Assembly: GCA_949840805.1 (NCBI GenBank)
Contig: CATKXR010000019.1
Span: 1-64,000 of the forward strand
Reading direction: 5' to 3'
DNA: 64,000 nucleotides
From: an uncultured Lachnospiraceae bacterium
GTDB taxonomy: Bacteria > Bacillota > Clostridia > Lachnospirales > Lachnospiraceae
The position numbers were made by a program, and so were the translations under genes. The notes beneath the pieces were generated by a model that was not told the origin of the DNA, made no database searches, and saw only the letters and a list, made by a program, of their open reading frames with translations. Shown piece by piece: positions 36,148 to 43,898 of this stretch (the stretch's first letter is position 1; each line of letters begins with the position of its first letter).

Positions 36148-36492
36148 CTATCTTTGCTTTCGTTCAGACAACCTTTTTCTGAAGCGTCTGGCTGCCTTTT
36201 TCAATATTTTCCGAAAAAATGCACTGCAGAGCCGGTCATACAGGATCATGGAAAGGAACACCGCCCCAATGACATAAAGCCTGAGCGCTCCGTCGTTTTC
36301 CCGGTACAGCAGGTAAAAAACGCAAAACCCGGCAAATATCCAATATCCCAGGTCTTCCAGCCCCACCCACCTCCAGCCATGGCGCACCACCACCCGGAAT
36401 ACCCGAAGCAGGTCATAAAAAGCCATCAGGCAGGCGCCTGTGACAATCCCCATCACCAGCAGCCGCGCCTCAAAATGAATGTTGGGACTCAT
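36148..36492 (-). CDS. yabQ: Spore cortex protein YabQ
   Basis: 114 residues with four hydrophobic segments, including MGIVTGACLMAFYDLLRVFR, typical of YabQ. It is needed for spore cortex formation in Bacillus and sits in the outer forespore membrane. The start is ATG 36490-36492 behind AAAGGGG; the in-frame upstream start at 36561 would overlap yabP and add 23 polar residues. It lies 16 bp after yabP. Confidence 0.88.
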   Translation of the reverse strand: MSPNIHFEARLLVMGIVTGACLMAFYDLLRVFRVVVRHGWRWVGLEDLGYWIFAGFCVFYLLYRENDGALRLYVIGAVFLSMILYDRLCSAFFRKILKKAARRFRKRLSERKQR

Positions 36493-36508
36493 TTTACCGC
36501 CCCTTTCC

Positions 36509-36793
36509 CTATCGGAACAGACGGACAAAAAATGACTGTCCCGCCTTGCGGTAAGCCTCATTGGAGGAATAGGCCATACTGTCTACTGTGCCGGTAACAT
36601 CCACCTCTCCTTTTTCAACCGAAAGCCTGCTGACATGCAGATCCTTGCCTTTTAACGTCAAAAGCCCTAGATCCGTGTCCATTACCACCTGATTTTCATC
36701 AAAAGACACTACCTCCCGCACCCCTGTCAGGTTGGCTGCAGCACGATTCTGCAAAAAACAGGTATGGGGGCGGCTTCCTGATTTTTCCTCCAT
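36509..36793 (-). CDS. yabP: Sporulation protein YabP
   Basis: 94 residues with VREVVSFDENQVVMDTDLG and LTLKGKDLHVSRLSVEKGEVDVTG (read in parts), the YabP/YqfC fold. YabP works with YabQ in the mother cell during cortex formation. ATG follows GGAGG. A promoter with the sigma-E pattern lies 36830-36858, and a terminator separates it from rqcP, so yabP-yabQ form their own transcript. Confidence 0.9.
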   Translation of the reverse strand: MEEKSGSRPHTCFLQNRAAANLTGVREVVSFDENQVVMDTDLGLLTLKGKDLHVSRLSVEKGEVDVTGTVDSMAYSSNEAYRKAGQSFFVRLFR

Positions 36794-36829
36794 AAAAAAG
36801 ACCTCCTGCTATACGAAACACCTGGTTTC

Positions 36830-36858
36830 AATATATGAAGAGATCCTTTTCAATATGC
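36830..36858 (-). promoter_or_regulatory. Candidate sigma-E promoter of yabP
   Basis: Minus strand GCATATT (36852-36858), 14-bp spacer, CATATATT (36830-36837). The Bacillus sigma-E consensus is KMATATT, 14-15 bp, CATACAnT, so the -35 matches fully and the -10 at most positions. It is about 37 bp upstream of the yabP start. Confidence 0.6.
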
Positions 36859-36899
36859 AGCTTTCTTCGCTCAATAATCCGCATGGTTCCGCCCGGGCG

Positions 36900-36923
36900 A
36901 AAAAACGGCCGTGTGCGACAGCC
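36900..36923 (-). terminator. Terminator after rqcP
   Basis: On the minus strand GGCTGT and ACGGCC (36907-36912 with 36918-36923, one wobble, 5-nt loop) form a hairpin followed by GTTTTTT. It lies 19 bp beyond the rqcP stop and separates the hup-rqcP transcript from yabP. Confidence 0.65.
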
Positions 36924-36941
36924 CCGCCTGAACTTTTATCC

Positions 36942-37181
36942 CTACAGATACCGATACAGCTCTTTGGCATCGTCCTTTCGGACGGTCTCCTGGACATCCA
37001 GCACTTCTACTTTCACGGAACTGGTGCCAAACTGGATTTCTATAATATCTCCTGCCTTAACATTCACAGATGCCTTGGCAGGCTTATCGTTCACTAAGAC
37101 CCGCCCGGCGTCACAGGCTTCATTGGCCACTGTGCGGCGTTTGATCAGGCGGGATACTTTCAAATATTTGTCTAATCTCAT
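36942..37181 (-). CDS. rqcP: S4-domain RNA-binding protein RqcP
   Basis: 79 residues, almost wholly an S4 domain (MRLDKYLKVSRLIKRRTVA, GRVLVNDKPAKASVNVKAGD). In Bacillus this protein (YabO) supports poly-alanine tailing on stalled 50S subunits with RqcH. It follows hup with 4 bp in between and probably shares its transcript. The Shine-Dalgarno AAGAG is weak, which fits translational coupling. Confidence 0.9.
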   Translation of the reverse strand: MRLDKYLKVSRLIKRRTVANEACDAGRVLVNDKPAKASVNVKAGDIIEIQFGTSSVKVEVLDVQETVRKDDAKELYRYL

Positions 37182-37185
37182 TCTC

Positions 37186-37461
37186 TTATTCGTTTACCAT
37201 ATCCTTTAATGCTTTACCTGGTTTAAACTTGGGGCTCTTGCAGGCGCTGATCGGCATAGTCTCGCCGGTACGGGGATTTCTTCCCTCTCTCGCCGCCCTC
37301 TCGGAAACCTCAAATGTACCAAAACCAACCAACTGCACCTTATCGCCATTCTTTAACGCAGCAGACACAACATCAACAAATGCCTTCAGCGCCGCTTCCG
37401 CATCCTTTTTAGAGATCTCTGCCTGCTCTGCAATCGCTGCAACTAATTCTGTCTTATTCAT
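37186..37461 (-). CDS. hup: HU-family DNA-binding protein
   Basis: 91 residues: [25 protein letters not shown] helix region, [22 protein letters not shown] arm segment (read in parts), and the conserved C-terminal helix. HU bends and compacts chromosomal DNA. ATG follows AGGAGG. A near-consensus promoter (37530-37558) precedes it, as expected for an abundant protein. Confidence 0.96.
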   Translation of the reverse strand: MNKTELVAAIAEQAEISKKDAEAALKAFVDVVSAALKNGDKVQLVGFGTFEVSERAAREGRNPRTGETMPISACKSPKFKPGKALKDMVNE

Positions 37462-37529
37462 AGTTATTTCCTCCTAAAATCATCCGGTAACGACTCTTTT
37501 TTGTTACCTCGAAATAGTGTACTCTACCA

Positions 37530-37558
37530 TTTATATCTGTTTTGCCACTGTTTGTCAA
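37530..37558 (-). promoter_or_regulatory. Strong sigma-A promoter of hup
   Basis: Minus strand perfect TTGACA (37553-37558), 17-bp spacer, TATAAA (37530-37535). The -35 overlaps the mazG stop. The leader carries an inverted repeat GGTAAC/GTTACC (37486-37491 and 37503-37508). Confidence 0.82.
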
Positions 37559-37935
37559 GGTTTTTCGTTTTTTTCCTGTTTTTTAATCTCATTCCATAAA
37601 TTCAGGCTTTCATCCGCCGAGAGAGGCTTCCGGTCCCCGAACACATGAGGATGACGGCGAATCATTTTCTCACATACCCCGTCCACTACATCTTTCAGCT
37701 CAAAATATCCCATTTCTTTCGCAATCTGACTGTAAATCAGCACATTAAACAGCACATCCCCCAGCTCTTCGCAGAGATTATCCATATCGCGGCTGTCAAC
37801 AGCATCCAGAACCTCTTTTGTCTCATCCAGAAGACACGGTTTCAGGCTTTCAAATGTCTGCTTTCTGTCCCAGGAACACCCCCGCTCCGACCGCAGGGTC
37901 CCTACCACCGACACCAGTTCTTCAAACGTATGCAT
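37555..37935 (-). CDS. mazG: MazG nucleotide pyrophosphohydrolase (single-domain)
   Basis: 126 residues, the small single-domain form. The metal motif is present: E at DETKEVLDAVD and EELGD (about 60-64) with a later D; the start CSWDRKQTFESLKP is typical of the family. It hydrolyses damaged or excess NTPs to NMP and PPi. ATG at 37935 is 8 nt behind GGAGG, and it overlaps the end of the upstream debranching-like gene (37938) without a gap. Confidence 0.9.
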   Translation of the reverse strand: MHTFEELVSVVGTLRSERGCSWDRKQTFESLKPCLLDETKEVLDAVDSRDMDNLCEELGDVLFNVLIYSQIAKEMGYFELKDVVDGVCEKMIRRHPHVFGDRKPLSADESLNLWNEIKKQEKNEKP

Positions 37936-37937
37936 TT

Positions 37938-39842
37938 TTATTCCTCCGCCGGTTCCGGCACAACAGCGGGAACATCTTCCTTGCCATCCTTTTTCCCGAT
38001 CATCACTATGATGGTCCTCGCCGGTGCCATAAGCTGTTTCTGGTTCTCTGCCTTCGGCTCCTTCCCCGGTTCAAAATATCCGTTATGCGCCCGGTCCCCG
38101 GTATCAAAAGCCACATGCCACCCCATCCCTTTCGGGAGATGGGGCAGTGCAAATCCATGCGGTTCCCAATGCATATTATACGCCACGAAGAAGTAATCAT
38201 CCGCCGTTCCATCCGGCCTTTTCCCATAGCTTCCGCAGTACAGGATTCCCAACTGCCGGCGGAACGGGTCGAACTCCGGAGCCCACGCTTTCACGCCATG
38301 ATAAGACACATCGGGAAAACCGCATGCCTCATAGTCCATCATTCTCGGCTCCCTTTTTCCGTGAAATACAGGATGGGCCTTCCGAAACGCGATCACTGCT
38401 TTCACGAATTCCAGCAAATCTTCATTGCTTTTTATCTGGTTCCAATTCAGCCACGATATCTCATTGTCCTGGCAATATGCATTATTATTCCCTTTCTGAG
38501 TATTGCCAAACTCGTCCCCGGCCATGAAAAGAGGCGTTCCCTGGCTTAAAAAGAGCAGCATAAAACTGTTCCGGAGCTGCTGCCTGCGAAGTTCCATAAT
38601 CTTTTTTTTACGAACAGGCCCTTCAACCCCGCAGTTCCAGCTATAATTCTGGCTGCTGCCGTCCTGATTGTTCTCCCCGTTGTCTTCGTTATGCTTTTCT
38701 TCATAGCAGACCATATCCATCATGGTAAAACCATTGGTATTGGCCATATAATTGAGTACGCCGCATCCGGCCGGATTGTGCCTGCTTCTGTAAGCAAGGG
38801 CATTCATCTGCCCCTCGTCCCCTTTAAGCACCCGACGCATGTCTGTCAGGAAGCCATCATTATACTCCCCCAGCCGCCGTCCTTTGCCGCCTGAAATCTC
38901 CCCCGTATTCCAGTAAGAAGCCCAAAGCTTTGTCCCTGCCAGATAGGGATCCCTGGCCAGAAGCTCCATCGGAACTGTCCCTACCAGATGGACACCGTCT
39001 AAATGGTATTCCCGCACCCAGCGGCGCACCATATCCAGCACAAACACCGGCGACTCCTGCCCGGTAAAAAACAGCTCGGCCACCAGCTCAATCCCGGCCC
39101 GATGAAGCTCTTTTACAAGATTTTTCAATTCCTGGACCGGACTGCGCCGCCTTCCTGCATAAGAAGCCTTTGGCGCGCCGTTATAAGCCTGCCCGTAGCC
39201 CCAGTAATTCAGTTTTCCCGTTACTTCTTCTTTTCCGGAAGGATCACCTGCTCTTCTTGCAACCATCACCTCGGAAAATTCCGCTATCGGCATAAGCTCT
39301 AAAGTGGTAATCCCCAATTCCTTCATATAAGGAATCTTTTCTATAATCCCGCGAAAAGTTCCCTTGTCTTTTACTCTGGAGGAAGAATGTCTGGTAAACC
39401 CCCGTACATGTGTACGATACACAACGCAATCTTCATACGGGATCTGCAGAGGCGTATCCCCCTCCCAGTCGAAAGCCTCAAACCGGACCGGGCTACGCAG
39501 AAGCTTATGTATCTGCTCCGCCTCTCCCCATTCCTCCCGGCCTGTAAAGGCATGTCCGTAAGGGTCGGGAAAATACTTTCCATTTGCCTCAAAAGCATAT
39601 TCCAGACGTTTAAAGTCCTTTCCCAGCACTGTCATTTCCCATACATTCCCGGTTCTTCCCTCCTTTGGAAACGGAATCTGCACGGATTCCGTCTCCGCCT
39701 CATGTGACGATGACGGACCGAACAAAAGCAGGCTGCACTGATCCGCCTCTGCCGCCACGGAAACATGAATTCCCCCTTCTACATTCGTTAGCCCCAATGG
39801 ATATGCTTTCTTGTCATTGTTGTCTATCCTATACTGCCGCAT
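37938..39842 (-). CDS. Isoamylase/GlgX-like GH13 protein with lost catalytic residues
   Basis: 634 residues. An N-terminal CBM48-like sandwich (about 10-95) precedes a GH13 barrel that aligns along GlgX-type debranching enzymes, including HNEDNGENNQDG and PLFMAGDEFG. All GH13 catalytic motifs are altered. Region I has ELFFTG instead of DVVxNH; region II has DGVHLV instead of DGFRFD (nucleophile site V287); region III has WASYWN instead of IAEPWD (acid site S309); region IV has ANTNG instead of AHDG (T369, N370). No frameshift or stop breaks the frame. The protein is probably a carbohydrate-binding pseudoenzyme rather than a hydrolase. The ATG follows GGAGC, and it overlaps or abuts mazG. Confidence 0.85.
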   Translation of the reverse strand: MRQYRIDNNDKKAYPLGLTNVEGGIHVSVAAEADQCSLLLFGPSSSHEAETESVQIPFPKEGRTGNVWEMTVLGKDFKRLEYAFEANGKYFPDPYGHAFTGREEWGEAEQIHKLLRSPVRFEAFDWEGDTPLQIPYEDCVVYRTHVRGFTRHSSSRVKDKGTFRGIIEKIPYMKELGITTLELMPIAEFSEVMVARRAGDPSGKEEVTGKLNYWGYGQAYNGAPKASYAGRRRSPVQELKNLVKELHRAGIELVAELFFTGQESPVFVLDMVRRWVREYHLDGVHLVGTVPMELLARDPYLAGTKLWASYWNTGEISGGKGRRLGEYNDGFLTDMRRVLKGDEGQMNALAYRSRHNPAGCGVLNYMANTNGFTMMDMVCYEEKHNEDNGENNQDGSSQNYSWNCGVEGPVRKKKIMELRRQQLRNSFMLLFLSQGTPLFMAGDEFGNTQKGNNNAYCQDNEISWLNWNQIKSNEDLLEFVKAVIAFRKAHPVFHGKREPRMMDYEACGFPDVSYHGVKAWAPEFDPFRRQLGILYCGSYGKRPDGTADDYFFVAYNMHWEPHGFALPHLPKGMGWHVAFDTGDRAHNGYFEPGKEPKAENQKQLMAPARTIIVMIGKKDGKEDVPAVVPEPAEE

Positions 39843-39899
39843 GCTCCAGCCACCTTTCTTCTCCCGGCTAATGTTCTTTTGTTATCCTATTATACAGTT

Positions 39900-40832
39900 T
39901 TATCTGCCTATGCTGTCATATAAGTTTTCCTGATAGGCCCCCTGCTCCACCAGGTCACGGATCGCCGCCACCACGGCAGCTTTATCCTCCTGGTATGTCA
40001 CGCCAAACCACTTGTCCCGGGTCTCCAGAACCTTCACCCGGGCCTTCCCCTTCTGAATCAGGCTGTCAATCACCTTAGGCAGCAGATATTCTGCTTTCAG
40101 GTTCCCTGACGCGCCGTCTAAGAAAGCCGGAAACCCCCGCTCCAACTCCTCTAAAAAAGACGGCGGCGCTCCCCACATATTCATGGATACATGCTGATCC
40201 GGACTGACAAGCACCGAATTGCCCTTCTCGTCACTTGCAAAAATCCTGTTTCCTTTTCTTTCGATGTCATAGGTTTCCGTCACCTGGCTTAAGGTCCCGT
40301 CTCCGTTCAGGCGGCAGATTCCCCTGGTAACACATCCGTTCTCGCTCAGCGTGTTGGACAGGATAAAGCCTGCCATGCACATATCATAAACCTTAGCCTC
40401 CGTATCCATAGTCTCTGTCATATAATCATGAATGCTGCGAAAGGCCTCTTTTCCATAATAATCGTCTGCATTGATGACTACAAAAGGTTCCTTCACAATA
40501 TCCTTTACTGACAGTACCGCCTGGCCGGTTCCCCACGGCTTTATTCTTCCCTCCGGCACCCGATACCCCTTCGGAAGGTCCTCCAGTTCCTGGAAAGCAT
40601 AAGCCACCTGCGCCACTTTCTCAATCCGCCCGCCAATGATCCGCTTAAAATCCTTCTCCAGATCTTTGCGGATGATAAACACCACTTTATTAAAGCCTGC
40701 CTCCAGGGCGTCATGGATCGAATAATCCATAATGATCTCCCCGTTGGGACCCACCGGCTCTAACTGCTTGATCCCGCCGCCAAACCGGGTTCCAAGCCCT
40801 GCCGCCATAATCACCAATGAAGTATTTTTCAT
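39900..40832 (-). CDS. NTP-transferase family sugar nucleotidyltransferase
   Basis: 310 residues with the pyrophosphorylase motif AAGLGTRFGGGIKQLEPVGPNGE (at 9-31, read in parts), NADDYYGKEAF near 120 and KNISV-like C-terminal parts. It most resembles a UTP- or dTTP-dependent hexose-1-phosphate nucleotidyltransferase; substrate unknown. No LbH acyltransferase tail follows, so it is not GlmU. The start is ATG 40830-40832, 9 nt after AAAGGA. It lies between the signal peptidase gene and the GH13-like gene. Confidence 0.8.
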   Translation of the reverse strand: MKNTSLVIMAAGLGTRFGGGIKQLEPVGPNGEIIMDYSIHDALEAGFNKVVFIIRKDLEKDFKRIIGGRIEKVAQVAYAFQELEDLPKGYRVPEGRIKPWGTGQAVLSVKDIVKEPFVVINADDYYGKEAFRSIHDYMTETMDTEAKVYDMCMAGFILSNTLSENGCVTRGICRLNGDGTLSQVTETYDIERKGNRIFASDEKGNSVLVSPDQHVSMNMWGAPPSFLEELERGFPAFLDGASGNLKAEYLLPKVIDSLIQKGKARVKVLETRDKWFGVTYQEDKAAVVAAIRDLVEQGAYQENLYDSIGR

Positions 40833-40905
40833 CACCTGTTATCCTTTCTGCTGCCGGTCCCGTATCCCGCGCCGATATATCCGGCCGGTTTTATCTCCTG
40901 GACGT

Positions 40906-41505
40906 TTACCGGATCTTACCAGGTCTGGGGTAATACCGGAACAGCACCTTTGCTATGATCTTTTCTTTTTTTACGTAACGGTTCTTCCAGTACCGGGCGT
41001 CCTTTGAATAATTTCTGTTGTCTCCCAGCATAAAATAGCAGCCTTCCGGCACTTCAAAATGCATCGGCTCATCCGGGACCATGGGTTCCCGGATATATCC
41101 CTCCTCCAAAGGTTCATCCGATTCATTGAGATAGACATGCCCGCCATAAATATCCACCGTGTCTCCCGGCAGGCCGATCACACGCTTTACATAATAAATC
41201 TTCTCGTCATCCGGATAATGGAAGATCACAACATCTCCCCGCTGCGGGTCTGCAAACAGGTAAGACAGGCGCGACCCGATCACCCGGTCATTGGTCATGA
41301 TGGTATTCTCCATGGAGCCGCTGGGTACTTTGCTGTTGGCAATAATAAAATTATTCAGTACCAGAGCAATCACTGCAGCCGACACTATAATCTTTACCCA
41401 CTCCCAGATTTCCTTTTTCCAGTTGATCTTTTCTTTGCGGGAACGCCCTTTTCCCCTGTCCTGCTGGTCTTCCTCCGGCTCCCTGTAATCCTTATTTTCA
41501 CTCAT
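40906..41505 (-). CDS. lepB: Signal peptidase I
   Basis: 199 residues: a charged cytoplasmic N-terminus (1-32), one membrane helix (about 35-53), then the catalytic domain with Ser in KVPSGSMENT (61-70) and Lys in YYVKRVIGLPGD. Box E GDNRNYSKDARYW is present. It removes signal peptides outside the membrane. ATG follows GGAATGG. It lies 30 bp after prs. Confidence 0.94.
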   Translation of the reverse strand: MSENKDYREPEEDQQDRGKGRSRKEKINWKKEIWEWVKIIVSAAVIALVLNNFIIANSKVPSGSMENTIMTNDRVIGSRLSYLFADPQRGDVVIFHYPDDEKIYYVKRVIGLPGDTVDIYGGHVYLNESDEPLEEGYIREPMVPDEPMHFEVPEGCYFMLGDNRNYSKDARYWKNRYVKKEKIIAKVLFRYYPRPGKIR

Positions 41506-41535
41506 ATTCCATTCCTCTTATCTGTCGCTGACAGA

Positions 41536-42705
41536 CTACTTCCGATATGTTTCCAAAAGTTTATGAATCCGTTTCGCCGGATTCAGCAGTTCGCTCAGAG
41601 AATCATCATGATTTAAGTTGTCAATGATCAGCGCGATATATTTGCTCATATCTACATTTATATAGTAGGGACGGGACAAAAGCTCCGGGCTCTGGTATAC
41701 TAAGTTGGTAGTCAGAATCCTGTCAATTATGCCGTTGGCGTAATATTCGTCAAACTTCACCAGACCGTTGGTGAAAAGACCGAAAGTGACGCAGACAAAA
41801 ACCTTTCTTGCCTTCCTGCGTTTTAGCTCCTTTGCCACATCCAGCATGCTGTCTCCTGACGAAATCATGTCGTCAATAATCAGCACATCTTTCCCCTCTA
41901 CGCTGGAACCTAAAAACTCATGGGCTACGATGGGATTCCTGCCGTTGACAATACGGGTATAATCCCGGCGTTTATAAAACATCCCCATATCCAGCCCCAG
42001 CACATTGGCAAAATATACCGCCCGGCTCATGCCTCCTTCATCGGGGCTGATGACCATCATATGATCACTGTCAATGTCCAATTCCGTCTCCGCCTTCAGC
42101 AGGTATTTAATAAACTGGTAGATAGGCTGCACCGTCTCAAATCCTTTTAAGGGGATGGCATTCTGGACCCGTGGATCGTGTGCATCAAAGGTGATAATAT
42201 TCTCCACCCCCATATTCGTCAGTTCCTGCAGGGCTAACGCGCAGTCTAAGGACTCCCTTCCGGAACGGCGGTGCTGACGGCTCTCATACAAAAAAGGCAT
42301 GATCACGTTGATCCGCCGGGCCTTGCCTGCCGCGGCGGCGATCACCCGCTTCAGATCCTGAAAATGGTCATCCGGAGACATCCTGTTGGTCATGCCGCAC
42401 AGGGAATAAGTCAGATTATAGTTGCATACATCAACCATGATATACAGATCATCTCCCCGAACCGATTCTTCAATGGTTCCCTTTCCTTCTCCGGAACCAA
42501 AACGGGGAGTCTTTGCTTCCACAATATAAGAATCCCTCTGATAACCGGAAAACGCAATGGTTGACTTATGTTCACTTTCCCGCTCTTTTCTCCAGGCTAC
42601 CAGCCATTCGTTCACTTTCGCTCCTAATTCGGCACAGCTTTTTAACGGGATCAGCCCCAGCGGCCCTACCGGAATAGTTTCAATCGTCTTTTCTTCGTAT
42701 ATCAT
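41536..42705 (-). CDS. prs: Ribose-phosphate pyrophosphokinase (long clostridial form)
   Basis: 389 residues, against about 315 in most bacteria. It makes PRPP from ribose-5-phosphate and ATP. The motifs are recognisable but diverged: SPDEGGMSRA, the PRPP loop IDDMISSGDSML, and FDAHDPRVQN instead of the usual DLHAxQ. An N-terminal extension of about 50 residues and internal insertions account for the length. The start is ATG 42703-42705 behind GGAGGAAAG; an in-frame start at 42837 would add 44 residues and overlaps the promoter. A strong promoter lies at 42809-42837, with a leader of about 105 nt. Confidence 0.9.
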   Translation of the reverse strand: MIYEEKTIETIPVGPLGLIPLKSCAELGAKVNEWLVAWRKERESEHKSTIAFSGYQRDSYIVEAKTPRFGSGEGKGTIEESVRGDDLYIMVDVCNYNLTYSLCGMTNRMSPDDHFQDLKRVIAAAAGKARRINVIMPFLYESRQHRRSGRESLDCALALQELTNMGVENIITFDAHDPRVQNAIPLKGFETVQPIYQFIKYLLKAETELDIDSDHMMVISPDEGGMSRAVYFANVLGLDMGMFYKRRDYTRIVNGRNPIVAHEFLGSSVEGKDVLIIDDMISSGDSMLDVAKELKRRKARKVFVCVTFGLFTNGLVKFDEYYANGIIDRILTTNLVYQSPELLSRPYYINVDMSKYIALIIDNLNHDDSLSELLNPAKRIHKLLETYRK

Positions 42706-42808
42706 GTCTTTCCTCCATGTTTTATTATGTTGAAGTATGATGTCCTGCAGCCGTTTTCTATCGAATCTGCTGCAATAATTGGTATACGACCCATGTGATA
42801 ACGATTCT

Positions 42809-42837
42809 TTTATATCATTATGCTTCATGCAAGTCAA
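42809..42837 (-). promoter_or_regulatory. Strong sigma-A promoter of prs
   Basis: Minus strand TTGACT (42832-42837), 17-bp spacer, TATAAA (42809-42814). The -35 overlaps the end of dnaC. The leader contains GCAGC/GCTGC and GAATC/GATTC complementary pairs, so it can fold. Confidence 0.75.
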
Positions 42838-43832
42838 GTTAATCCCCTGAAGTTTTTCTTTTTCATACGGATATCTCCCCCATACAGCGGGATTAGCCCA
42901 TAATGGCTCATAATGCGGGACGCCACCCTGTCCGAATAGGCATCCCGCAGCATCCCAATGGACAGGTTCGTGGAGATAATGGTTCCCTTATGACGGTTGA
43001 TCCGTTCATTCACACAGTAGAAAAGTTGTGAGGACACAAAGGTATTGTTGACCTCCGTACCCAGGTCATCAAGAATGAGCATCTCACAATCCAGGATATG
43101 GCGATAACCGTCCTCTGCCTCCTCCTGGCTGTCCCTGTCAAATTTATACCGGGACAAAAGCTCAAACAGATCCTGGGACGTAAAGTAAATCACCGATATA
43201 TAGCGATCTATCAGCGCTTTGGCAATGCAGTTGGTAAGGAAAGTCTTTCCCACTCCGGTACTTCCGGTAAACAGAAGATTCTGTCCCTTTTTGGGGAAAC
43301 TTCTGGCAAACTCCTGGCAGTTGCGGACTACCATCCTCATATATTCCAGCTCTGTCATGCCTAAATGCTCCAGCTGTTTCCCACCGTCATACCAATCATA
43401 AGAAAGCGTATCAAAATTCTCCTGCATAAGCACGTGGCGGATATTGGACTGGTCGTACAAAATCCGGCTTCTCGCCTGCTCAAAACAGTGGCATTTATGG
43501 CCGTTTGCATATCCCGTATCACGGCACTTAACGCACCGGTAGCGCATCTCCATATAATCCGCCGGATATCCGGCCGCTGCCAGCAATACCTGCTTCTGCT
43601 CCTTGAGGTCAAGGAGAACCCCCCGAAACCGATGCGCGGCGTCCTCATCCCCATTCAATGCCTGCCGGGCGCTGGCAGCCCCACGTGCCCGGATCTCCTC
43701 GTCCAGTTGCCGGATCTGAGGCACTTGTTTGTATACCTCCTCCACCCGGCGCTGCCAGTCGTAGCGGTTCTCTCTCTGCTGCCGCTCATAGTCCCTCATC
43801 ACCTCGTTATACTGAGAATTTGTGAGTGCCAT
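42834..43832 (-). CDS. dnaC: DnaC/DnaI-type replicative helicase loader ATPase
   Basis: 332 residues. An N-terminal helical part with a zinc-type cysteine set (YRCVKCRDTGYANGHKCHCFE region, about 100-120) precedes the AAA+ domain with Walker A GSTGVGKTF and Walker B LILDDLG. It loads DnaB onto DNA. The start is ATG 43830-43832, behind AGGAGGAG; an earlier in-frame start at 43874 lacks a site. It lies 66 bp after the dnaD-like gene, and its end overlaps the prs promoter. Confidence 0.85.
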   Translation of the reverse strand: MALTNSQYNEVMRDYERQQRENRYDWQRRVEEVYKQVPQIRQLDEEIRARGAASARQALNGDEDAAHRFRGVLLDLKEQKQVLLAAAGYPADYMEMRYRCVKCRDTGYANGHKCHCFEQARSRILYDQSNIRHVLMQENFDTLSYDWYDGGKQLEHLGMTELEYMRMVVRNCQEFARSFPKKGQNLLFTGSTGVGKTFLTNCIAKALIDRYISVIYFTSQDLFELLSRYKFDRDSQEEAEDGYRHILDCEMLILDDLGTEVNNTFVSSQLFYCVNERINRHKGTIISTNLSIGMLRDAYSDRVASRIMSHYGLIPLYGGDIRMKKKNFRGLT

Positions 43833-43898
43833 CTCCTCCTCCTGTCCTCTTTCGAAGCCTTCTGCCGGGCGCAAACAGTCTCCGCGCCAGGTAAACCG

